This document shows positions 51,601-63,600 of a DNA stretch of 64,000 nucleotides, in pieces. This DNA is from Zerene cesonia (taxonomy: Eukaryota; Arthropoda; Insecta; Lepidoptera; Pieridae): NCBI RefSeq assembly GCF_012273895.1, contig NC_052105.1, forward strand, positions 2,046,001-2,110,000, in the 5' to 3' direction. A program made the position numbers and the translations under genes. Each line of letters starts with the position of its first letter. Positions within the stretch are counted from its first letter, which is position 1. The notes beneath the pieces are model-generated. The model was not told the DNA's origin. It saw nothing but the letters and a program-made list of their open reading frames with translations, and did not search any database.

Positions 51601-54600
51601 GTCAGAACGTTATAGTTTATTCTTTGTCTAGACAGATTTTCTTATATTTTATTACCTTTAAAACCATCCTTGGATTACAATGAATGCATCAAAACCAAAA
51701 TAATCAGAATCTGCCCTGTTATTCTCGAGTTTCAGCGAGACTAACGAACAGTAATTTATTTTTATATGTAAGATTCATTTGAATGTATTCACATACTGAA
51801 ATAACAAAGCGAGGCGTTACAAACGAAAGTATTTAAGATCATAAATTGACCACACCTACATATCGTTTACTTTCACCTGAAGTTGGAACATGCAAGTTTA
51901 TGCTTATTGATTCGATAGGTATTGAATATGTAAGCTCATCGTGCGATGGCAAACCTTAGAGCTAAGACTTGCGAAATAAATTAGCCCTGACGGTTTTATT
52001 TAAATTCTTGTACATACAATTAAGAGATGGAGTTTGTTTTGCATATAAATTGAGCATTTTAATTTATTTAAAATATGTTTTATTGTTATCGTTTATTGGT
52101 GATTGCTTTTGATGATTTCAATATTTTCATATTTGAATTATATATACAGATCTTCATTTTGCATTAGCTAATAAAAAGTCTATTATAGCCTGATAATGCA
52201 TATCTTATTATAATTGTATATATTACAGAAAAAACTTTATTCGCCTCTATGAAAATGTAAAAATATATCTTTCTGTTATCACAGCAGCTGTAATATTAGA
52301 TTCCATTAGAACTTTAGTGTTAAGACATTATTACAAATTTAACGGAAATTTGGAATATCAATTTATTAAAAACAGGTAACCTATATAAAGATTTATCCTA
52401 CATTGGTAAGTCTGTAATATATCCTACATTTAAGTCAAATCTCACATAGTTGAGTCGAGCCAGCTGAACTTCAGAATATGAATTACGTATGTCTTATGAT
52501 TTGTTTGTTTTAGGTAAGATGGGTGATGCAGCAGAGGGAGCTAAGAAGAACAAAGAGGGATCACTCCTCCCGCCCTGTGATGAGACAATCGAATTTATTA
52601 TCGTTTCCTGATCCTTTGTTCAAAGAACAGTGGTATTTGGTACGTTAAATTATTATTCATTGAATAAATTTTAGACAGGAGGAAAAAGCAATAGTCTAAA
52701 ATACATTATCAATGGGAATTCCGTTTTTTTCAAATAACCACACTAATTATAAATTTACAAAACTTTAATTAAGAAATAAATGGAAGAAACTACATATTAA
52801 TGAAAATGAATTTCCTTATGATTTGCTGTTTTCATGTAATATGTACCTACTTATCTATGAATTAATTGTATGACAAACTCATTTCCCCATTTATCCCCAT
52901 TTATTATATTCAGAAGTTCTTTATTTGTGAGTACAAACATATGTAAATTGGAAGTTAAACCAATACGAAAATACTATTTCACTAGGATTTTTTCACAACA
53001 TAGTATAATATTATGAATAAGTCATGAATCCGTCAGAAAGTATTTGTTTTATAAATTAGTCAAATACTCAAGGCCGAGTCTTACAAATTTAAAACAAACG
53101 TAATAAAGTAGAATGAGCAGGGCCGGGAATTGCTGAAAAGTCCTTAAAAGTACGGTAATAAAATTGTACGGGTGCTCGACGAATGTGCATGATTTAAGAC
53201 CTTAAGAGTGCTTGCCCACTGTCACTGTGATTGCGATAAGTAGATTACAGACTATTAAAACTGTTTAACCAGCCTGTTTTTATTAATTTTTTATAACAAT
53301 AAAAACAGTTGAATTATTTAAACCATATATTAAAAAGTGGTTTGAAAGATTTATTTATTTTTAAAGATTTTAAGATCGATTTCTCACTCAATAGTTATTT
53401 TTTGGCTTGTACAATATGAATGTTATTAATTCTACATAATAATTTGAAATCGTTTTATATGAGATAAAAGAAAACGTTAAAAAGTATACGGATTTTTTTG
53501 AAAATTTTGTTATATCCGTAGACCATATGAAGAGACGATCAAATCGAATCTAGAATAGAAAAAATTGATAACAGTATCTTGTATTATGTAATATCACTAG
53601 TAAGAGGATTATGTTAACATTTAATTGAAATGAATGATTGAACGAAGTTGGACTTTTTGGGGTCAGAGAAGTCATTGAATAAGAAATATTTATCAAATAT
53701 TCAGTTTTAAATATAATCACCATAGCAGTTGGGTATTCATTTCAGTAAAAGATTACGTTAAAGATATATTTTTCTATTTTTAATATTAGTTTATTGCTTT
53801 TTTACAATTATGAAATCGTATTTAACACTGTTTATTCAATTTAATTAATACCACAACATTATAACCATTTATGAAGTTTGTTTGGTTATGCAACATTATT
53901 TACTTTATAGATAAATAACTATGAATTATACAATTTCAAATATTTGAAAATACCATTTGGACTTTACTCGACCATCAAATGTTAGTTAAAATTGAATATA
54001 CCAACATCGTATATAAACGATTATTTGATCTATAGTAAACTAATCTATTAGATATACCTATTTAAGCTCATTTATAGATTACATATTTAACCTCTTTAAA
54101 AAGAATTTAATAAAAAACTATGGGTAGATTGAACAATAAACATTTCATTTCGCATAATTACAAATACAACCAATTTCACAATCTTTACACAAAATCATAA
54201 GATGCGTGGTGTTCAAACCTGTCAATTTCTCACGGTTTTTATTTCTAAGAACAAAATTTTAAAATGACTTATCCGTTCGGTTATTACATTTGTTTATAAC
54301 ATCAGCAGTTTCAGTTACTGTTGTGGTTAGTACGTTCATTATCTCTATTAATTTTGGATATATCTGTGTTTATATTTGTTTGAATCTTCACGCCTAAATG
54401 ACTGGAAAGATTTGAATAAAATTTTGGAGTAAATAAAGCTGATAACCCGAGAAAGGAATAATGCTTAGTTTCTATCCGGAAACACTATAGGAACGGGAGC
54501 TATGTTTTCTCTTCCTTCACTTTTCAGAAATACATAAAAATAAAAGGTTCACAGTATTTGGCTTATACAATGCAACAGAGCGTGTTTACTTCATATTATA

Positions 54601-57600
54601 TTAACGAACAGCTCATTACCTTGAACTCGTAAGTGTAAAGAAGTTTCAACGCGTGTGGAGTGCAAGGCCGGAGCCTCATGCATATTCATTTAATACTATA
54701 CAAGAACAAAAGACTGGAATAACAGTATACGTTAATGTGACCGAACATTTGACGTTGCATCGAAAAGCTTATTCAGTGATATCATTGGGAATTTACTTGA
54801 TGTTTTCGTGTTTTAATTGATTTATTGTTTTAACAATCGAAGTAGGTTGTTTTAGTATTTTCTTGTTGTTGATTTTACGCGAGTATTATACATTTAGAAA
54901 TTAAAAGCTTTTTATCGGATTTTAAACGCGATTAATTCAATATATTATTAACCTAGGTTGTTTTAACTATACAATTATTAAATATATATTATATTTTAGA
55001 TTATGGCATCGGCCGTTGATAAATCTTTAAGAAATATCCAGCACAATAACCCAGGTACATGTGAATCAAATGTTACTAAAATCTATTCACCGTTCACTAC
55101 TACCTATAAGGCAATTCAAAACACAAAAACACTGGGATTTCAAAACGAAATAAATTTTACTTAGATTTCATAAACATTTATATCGTTTTAATCGTCATAA
55201 TTGTTGGTATTAACGTAAAAAATACTATAAGAAAGGTCACGAACCTCGCTTCCTTGGAACATAACATACAACTTACACTCGAACAAAGCAAATAAATTCA
55301 CAATAACAAACAAACAAATTCGATGTGTGGCCCAGTGTGAATAGTCGAAGGCAAACAAAATCGAGTAAATTGAATTCTTTTCCTCGTATTTCAAATCGCA
55401 CTACATCATTATTTAATACTTATGTCATTTTGAACTATCGTTTTTTCAATATTATTTCTCGTTATGTATCATTATTTGAATGTAATGTAAATTCCTTTAT
55501 AAAATCAGCTCAAAGGGTTTAATTAATAGTGTATTTGATCAAATTTTTAAATGTTGTGGATTTCCTGTAGCATAATTTAATACAGAATTATAGTTGAAAA
55601 CTGTATGAATGGCCTCTATAAATAGTTATGATTTCTCCCGTATTAAATTATGATTCGGCTACTAAATCATTTACGTATCGGCATTGTACAAATCGCTTTT
55701 GATATAAATTTCTAACATGCTACTGATTCTCAGAACATGGAAATAGCTTTGTAATGATATTGCCTTTTAATGTTGTTTTTTTCTTTCACTCACGAAGAAC
55801 TGTTTCTTTTTTACGTATATGAGTTTATCGTATTGTAAACTACTTATTGTTATTTATGTAGACACAAGTCGATCAAATAAATTATAATGTTACTGTATTA
55901 AAAGTTGAAAGCTTTTGGAATAAAAATAAAAAAAATGTTCGTCAGAAATATCAAATGAACCTAAAAGTAGTTTAGAGAAATTAAATTACTAAGAATTCTT
56001 AACATAGATTTTTATAATGTCTATATCTCACTCAAGTCTTACTTGGGCAAAGTGTCTATAAATAAGAGTTTTCGTGTTACGAATTTTAACTTTGGCATTT
56101 TAACGTTCAATTAAATATAAATTATTTGAAACAATATAGACTAGCTTACTAGGCTAGGCCTAATAACTTATTCTGGGTGAACCGATTTTTATGATTCATT
56201 TTTTATTAGAAAGCTGGTACTTGCCCTTGATCAGAGTGTTTACTTAGAATAAATAATTGTTTTGGTATGTGTTGTTAATTGGTCTACAAACAGACAAACA
56301 CAAAATATCTAATAATCTATTTTTATTTATTGTCGTCAAAACGTAATAAGTGATCGCTTTTTCACTTTTCATTTGCTAACGCAATTTTTAACACTTTTGG
56401 TATATTTTTATATACTTATTGTCCTTTTAACTGACAGAATAGTGATACACCACGTAGTATGTAGGATTTGGTTTGAGTTTATCAAACACAACATAAAGTC
56501 AAATAACCATAAACAAAATTTGTAGTTTCCTTTTTACTACAATATATTAGCATAGACAATACAAATTTCTATAGTAAATATATATAACATAGTATACGGG
56601 GCCTGTTTACAATATGAAGACCATTTCAGAACGGAGGAGCGGCAGATGGTCGAGATATGAACGTGGGGTTTGCGTGGCGCAAGGGCTACACCGGCAAAGG
56701 GGTCGTAATCACAATATTAGACGACGGGATACAACCTAATCACCCTGATCTGGCGCAGAATTATGTAATTATGCTGTTTGCTTGTGAATTAACGGGCTTG
56801 TTGTGGACGTTTGTTTTCAAGTGTTTACACTTCGGCCGTTGTACGGAAAATGTGATTAAGATTAAATTTGTAAAAACCGGACATAAATTTTCGAAGCTGA
56901 TGTATTTTAAAACTGTTTTAATAATGTATAGTTAAGATCTATGTGAAAATAAGTGTTCTCATAGATCGTATTTTTCCCTTTGAATAAAATATCACGTTTA
57001 TAGTTGAAATGAAATTCTCCATGTTTTTAATATGCAAAGGAAAGGAATGCTTGTGCATCCAAAGAAAGATTCTTCGATGTCAAGATGAAGTCACATGTCT
57101 TGCATTTGACCGCATAACCTAAATGTAGAATTTTTAGAATGTATGCAGCGTACCGAATTGTATGCCCCAGAAATATAAAATGTAAATTTAGATTTTAGGT
57201 TCGTTCCCAGAATATCAACACGTTTCCCTCGAATTTCGGTGGCCGAAGTGTAACATGTTTCGTTCTACGCGTCTGGTAACTGTAGTAATTTCAATAACTC
57301 AGGACCCAGCGGCGTCGACCGACATAAACGGGAACGATACGGATCCGACGCCACAAGACAATGGCGATAATAAGCACGGCACGCGGTGCGCGGGCGAGGT
57401 GGCCGCCGTCGCATACAACCGGTACTGCGGCGTCGGCATCGCATACAATGCCAGCATTGGCGGAGTCAGGATGTTAGACGGCCTCGTCAACGACGCAGTG
57501 GAAGCGCAAGCGCTAAGTTTCAACACTCATCACATAGACATCTATAGCGCTTCTTGGGGACCGGAAGACGACGGGAAAACGGTCGACGGCCCGGGCCCTT

Positions 57601-60600
57601 TAGCGAGAAGGTATTGTCTAATTATCATCGAGAGAGATTGCTGCGAGCGAGCTCATTAAAACGGTTTTTTTCTGTTTCAGAGCGTTCATAAACGGGGTAA
57701 CAAACGGGAGGGGCGGGAAAGGATCTATTTTTATATGGGCATCGGGGAATGGTGGCCGGCACACTGACTCCTGTAATTGCGATGGTTACGCCAACAGTAT
57801 ATTTACGATATCGATATCGAGTGCAACGCAAGGAGGTTATAAACCTTGGTATTTAGAAGAATGTTCCTCAACTTTAGCGTCAACGTACAGCTCGGGCACT
57901 CCAGGACGAGACAAGAGCGTGGCGACTGTGGACATGGACGTGCAATTACGACCTGACCACATATGCACGGTTGATCACACGGGAACTTCGGCGTCCGCTC
58001 CTTTAGCCGCAGGAATTTGCGCTCTAGCGCTCGAAGCGAATACCTTACTCACTTGGCGAGATATGCAGCATTTAATAGTGATGACCTCTCGACCTCAACC
58101 TCTAGAAAAAGAGGACGGGTGGATCGTAAACGGTGTGAAGCGAAAAGTGAGCCATAAGTTTGGCTACGGCTTAATGGATGCGGGTCAAATGGTTTCGTTG
58201 GCTGAGCAGTGGATAAGCGTCCCACCGCAACACATTTGCAAGTCTCAGGAAATAAACGAGGACAGGTCCATTGAAACCTCTTTCGGATACACTATTTCGG
58301 TACACATGGACGTAAACGGATGTAGCGGAACGATGAACGAGGTCAGATTTTTAGAACACGTTCAATGTAAAATTTCACTCAGCTTTTTTCCCAGAGGAAA
58401 TTTACGGATATTACTCACATCGCCAATGGGGACCACGTCCACTCTATTGTTCGAAAGAACGCATGATGCGACGAGCTCGAATTTCGACGACTGGCCATTC
58501 TTAAGTGTTCATTTCTGGGGCGAAAATGCTGAAGGACGATGGACTCTGCAGATAATAAACGCGGGAAATAATCACGTCACGCAGCCAGGAGTATTGAAAA
58601 AATGGCAGCTTATTTTCTACGGTACAGCCACGAACCCGATAAGGTTGAGAAATAAAAGCTATTTCGATTCGAATAATGTTCAGCAAGAGGAAAAAACCTA
58701 TCACATTAACGATGTATATGACGCGTCCGAATATTCCCAGTTCCTAAACGAGATCGAGCTCGGGATATCGGATCGACACAGTTACCCGAAAAATATTCCA
58801 TCTTCTCAGAGGAAAAATGTGCTGGCAGATGCGAACGATAAACAAGTGCAGAGAATGTGCGACCCGGAGTGTGACTCTCAAGGTTGTTATGGAAAGGGGC
58901 CAACTCAATGTGTCGCATGTAAACATTATCGTTTAGATAACTCTTGCGTATCGAGATGTCCGCCGAGGAGCTTCGTAAATCAGGGAGGCGTTTGTTGGCC
59001 ATGTCACGAGTCGTGCGAGACATGTGCCGGCGCGGGACAAGACTCCTGCCTCACGTGTGCACCGGCTCATTTATTGGTTATCGACTTGGCTGTGTGTTTA
59101 CAACAATGCCCTGACGGTTATTATGAAGACCCAGATGCCAACGCTTGTTTTCCATGTGCTGAACATTGCGATACGTGCACGGAGAAAGCTGATTATTGTT
59201 CATCGTGCGCTCATAATTATGTTCTCTATAATGGATCGTGCTTGGCGTCTTGCCCGCCTGGGACTTTCCAGAAAGATGACTTCGGTTGTATGGCCTGTCA
59301 CGAGTTGTGTGAATCGTGTAGAGGTCCCAAAGAAAGTGAATGTGTATCGTGTAGAATAGGTTATTACGCGTATAAAGGCCAATGCGTACCAAAATGCCGT
59401 GAAGGCTTTTTTGCTGATATTCAAAAGAGGGAATGTGTGAGGTAAGATAAAAGATTTATCGTGGAAAAATATTTGTGATTATATTGTGATGCTAATAGCT
59501 TATTTTTTAGGTGTCCGATTGGCTGTTCGGTTTGTTCGAATTCCGTTTGCTCTGTATGTCAAAGTAAGTGGCTACTCACAAAGGCTGGAAGTTGTTTTCC
59601 AAATGGAAACGATAAGTGTGACACTAGTGAGTATTATTCTATATTGTTACTTTAGTTGAGTTCAAAATATTGTCATAATTATTGTCAGTATTTAACTAAT
59701 GAAGCGCTTTCATTTGATACCCATATTGAGGGAGTTGCAAAAAATATTTATATAATCCCATATATTGTGTGGGCTGCAAAACCGCATCGTAATATATATG
59801 AGATCTACGATGCTAAAGACAGGTACACACTAACAGATAGACAGATAAATATCCACATTAAACTAACTCTTTTTTGCGTCGGGGGTTAAAAAATAATTAA
59901 AATGTTCACTTAGGTATAGAAGTTCTTTTATTATTAAAATGTATGTTTGACATTAATGTAAAAGGTTGCTCGCTTACAAAAACAAATTAAAATGATTTCA
60001 TTTGATATACAACAAATAGAAATTCTTACAAATGCGCATTCAAATACTCTTAATACTTTACAAGTAGAAGTATGAAACAATCCACAAAGCACAACAAAAC
60101 AAAGCATTTCTATATGAGCACGTACGAGCTGAAAAATGTCAATTTAACGGATACCAAAGCTTTTACGCCGCTCCGTTGGAGTTCTTTGTTTAAAAGGTTT
60201 TTTCTCCACAGACGAATATTATGAAGGAGGACGGTGCAAAAATTGTCATTCCACTTGTGAGAAATGTAGCGGACCGAACGAGTGGGACTGTTTAGCTTGT
60301 TCGAGCCCGTTGTTATTGCAGGGATCTAGGTAACTACGTCGCAAGATGGACCTTTTGTGGCGCGTTGGAATCNNNNNNNNNNNNNNNNNNNNNNNNNNNN
60401 NNNNNNNNNNNNNNNNNNNNNNNNNNNNNNNNNNNNNNNNNNNNNNNNNNNNNNNNNNNNNNNNNNNNNNNNNNNNNNNNNNNNNNNNNNNNNNNNNNNN
60501 NNNNNNNNNNNNNNNNNNNNNNNNNNNNNNNNNNNNNNNNNNNNNNNNNNNNNNNNNNNNNNNNNNNNNNNNNNNNNNNNNNNNNNNNNNNNNNNNNNNN

Positions 60601-63600
60601 NNNNNNNNNNNNNNNNNNNNNNNNNNNNNNNNNNNNNNNNNNNNNNNNNNNNNNNNNNNNNNNNNNNNNNNNNNNNNNNNNNNNNNNNNNNNNNNNNNNN
60701 NNNNNNNNNNNNNNNNNNNNNNNNNNNNNNNNNNNNNNNNNNNNNNNNNNNNNNNNNNNNNNNNNNNNNNNNNNNNNNNNNNNNNNNNNNNNNNNNNNNN
60801 NNNNNNNNNNNNNNNNNNNNNNNNNNNNNNNNNNNNNNNNNNNNNNNNNNNNNNNNNNNNNNNNNNNNNNNNNNNNNNNNNNNNNNNNNNNNNNNNNNNN
60901 NNNNNNNNNNNNNNNNNNNNNNNNNNNNNNNNNNNNNNNNNNNNNNNNNNNNNNNNNNNNNNNNNNNNNNNNNNNNNNNNNNNNNNNNNNNNNNNNNNNN
61001 NNNNNNNNNNNNNNNNNNNNNNNNNNNNNNNNNNNNNNNNNNNNNNNNNNNNNNNNNNNNNNNNNNNNNNNNNNNNNNNNNNNNNNNNNNNNNNNNNNNN
61101 NNNNNNNNNNNNNNNNNNNNNNNNNNNNNNNNNNNNNNNNNNNNNNNNNNNNNNNNNNNNNNNNNNNNNNNNNNNNNNNNNNNNNNNNNNNNNNNNNNNN
61201 NNNNNNNNNNNNNNNNNNNNNNNNNNNNNNNNNNNNNNNNNNNNNNNNNNNNNNNNNNNNNNNNNNNNNNNNNNNNNNNNNNNNNNNNNNNNNNNNNNNN
61301 NNNNNNNNNNNNNNNNNNNNNNNNNNNNNNNNNNNNNNNNNNNNNNNNNNNNNNNNNNNNNNNNNNNNNNNNCACAGACTTGTGCGAACTGCGTTTCGAG
61401 ACTGAATTGTACGTCGTGTTCTGGAGCATTGCGCTTGCAGTCCGGAACATGTCGGGCCACCTGCGCCAACGGCTACTACCCGGACGAGGGGATATGCTCC
61501 AAGTGCTATCTGTCTTGCGAGACTTGCACTGGGCCGAGACGGGATCAATGTGCCTCTTGTCCACCGGATTGGAGACTTGCTGCCGGCGAATGTAGACCAG
61601 AATGCCCACAGAACTTCTTTACCTGGGGAGATAGCTGTCGACGTTGCCACCATTACTGCCAAGACTGTCATGGCGCCGGGCCGCAGAGATGCACATCGTG
61701 TCCGCCACACTTCTCTCTAGAAAACGGATTATGCGTTGAGTGCCTTAGTTCTCAATATTATGAGCCTAGAACAAGGACTTGCCGTCCATGCCATGATTCT
61801 TGTAGATCTTGTTCTGGGCCTGGACCCACTAGCTGTGTCACTTGCGCGCATCCACTGCGATTAGATAGGTGAGTAATTGGTGTTGATTAGATTAGACTAG
61901 ATTAGCTGACTGACTAGAAATAATAGTATGATTAGCGAATATCAATTTTAAAGTATGCAATTATATCTTGTTAAAGTATGACTGTTTGTGCGAGTAAACA
62001 GTAGTATTTCATATCAAATGAGAAAATAAGGAATGAACTTTTCATACGACATAATTTCAAACTCAAAGTTTTATAAACAGTAACAAATTGTGAGCATTGC
62101 CGACGTCTAATGTCCTACATTTCCAACTTTAACAGTCACATAAAATTTCAACTTTGTTCTCGTAAAGATATATAAAGAAATATTTACCTTTGTTTGCAGA
62201 GTTAACCACAAATGCCTGCCGTGCTGTACAGAGAGTATGGCTTCGTTTTATTTAAGTAGTAATCAATCGACAGATTGCTGTCATTGCAGCAAAGATATTG
62301 GTAAGCGAATGAGTAACAACGCACATTTTTGCGTCATATTAAATCAAATACAAGTCCTATAATAATGTAAGCATAAATTAGATGTTAATGAAAAATTAGC
62401 TCTAAAATTGTATTCTTAAGACTTGTACGCTGCAATTGCAGATATAGTCTTTATCATAATTATGATTCTGGGACGAGCAATTTCTAGAAGGTCGGAGAAT
62501 GCTTTCCCGGTCTCAGAAACTTTGAATCACTTTGAACATAACAAATAAAATTATATATAAGCGTAATATTATAATTTATTAAAAAATAATGTATAAAATA
62601 AAAAAATTGTTTATTATTTTATACTTTAAATAGTAAACTAGTGAATAAATGGCAATTAGTATTGGATATAAAGAGAACCAGACTAAGGAAACATGTATAT
62701 TTATTTGGCAATTTATATGAAAGATATGAAGGAATTTCAGCGTCAAACTGTGTTCAAAGCTTTGAAGGCTTTGACTGTTGTATAGGGTATAAATTAATGA
62801 GTTTTACTTTTTGTTGTTGATCTGTATTTGTGGTGTTGAATAAACGTTATATCTTTCAAAATGGTGTAAAATAAAGAATTTGATTAATTAAATTGAAATA
62901 ATCACAAATAGGGGGCTGTTCGAACGGTTCATCAGCGGGCAAGCGTCGCATTGCGGACAACATTGGGTCGCATATGACCGCTTCGTTTTTTGTCGACGAC
63001 GCAAAAACCGCGCCAAATATCTTGGACCGTGATTTATTGATAGTGTGGAGTGGCGCGGCGACGGCTCTTTTGGTCATAGCTCTTGTTATTGTGATAAGGG
63101 TGAGGGAATTTTCTTTGGTTTTTGTTAAGGGCACAGCGTTTTTTTGGATGCAAGGTTCTGATTTTGTGTGTATTGCATTAGATTTTGCACCTTTTGAGGT
63201 AGTCTTCTAAGAGTTTTTTGTAATGTTGTGTAGTTTTTATTACGTGTAGGTTGTAGTCTTGTGTGTGTATATTGAGTTGTTTTTGCTATTACATTTTTCG
63301 GTTGCGCCTTTTGAAGTTTTTCTGTTTGTCCGTTTCATATGCTTTTGTAGATTATTATGTAGCCTCATATAGATAAGATTAAACAATGTCGCTTTTATTG
63401 TGTTTTTTTTTTTTGCTATAATCTGTGAAATGACCTCAATTAAAAAGGAACAAAATTTATTTGCGAATTTAATTCATTCTTTGGAATTTATAATTATAAC
63501 ATATAATTATAATTTAATTAATTCTTTGGAATTTATTTCAAAATTCATTATGCACTTCTAGCATCGACTAAAAGTGCATAATGCGAATAGGTTATCTGAC

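Noticed and set aside
55000..55164. Extra Fur2 exon between exons 3 and 4
   Set aside because: Acceptor- and donor-like sites enclose 55 bp, which would shift the frame, and QWYL-NGGAADG joins perfectly without it. The 53-codon frame has no family resemblance.
56765..56935. Continuation of the catalytic exon past 56764
   Set aside because: It loses all similarity to convertases after a good donor, and exon 5 resumes the expected sequence.
57919..59445. A 508-residue intronless protease gene
   Set aside because: It is the inner part of exon 6; the frame is open upstream to the acceptor at 57680 and lacks catalytic Asp, His and Asn on its own.
60246..61872. Long frames running through N
   Set aside because: N-filled codons are not evidence; only the ends after 61373 on the + strand are real coding sequence. 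The same applies to frames over the other two gaps.
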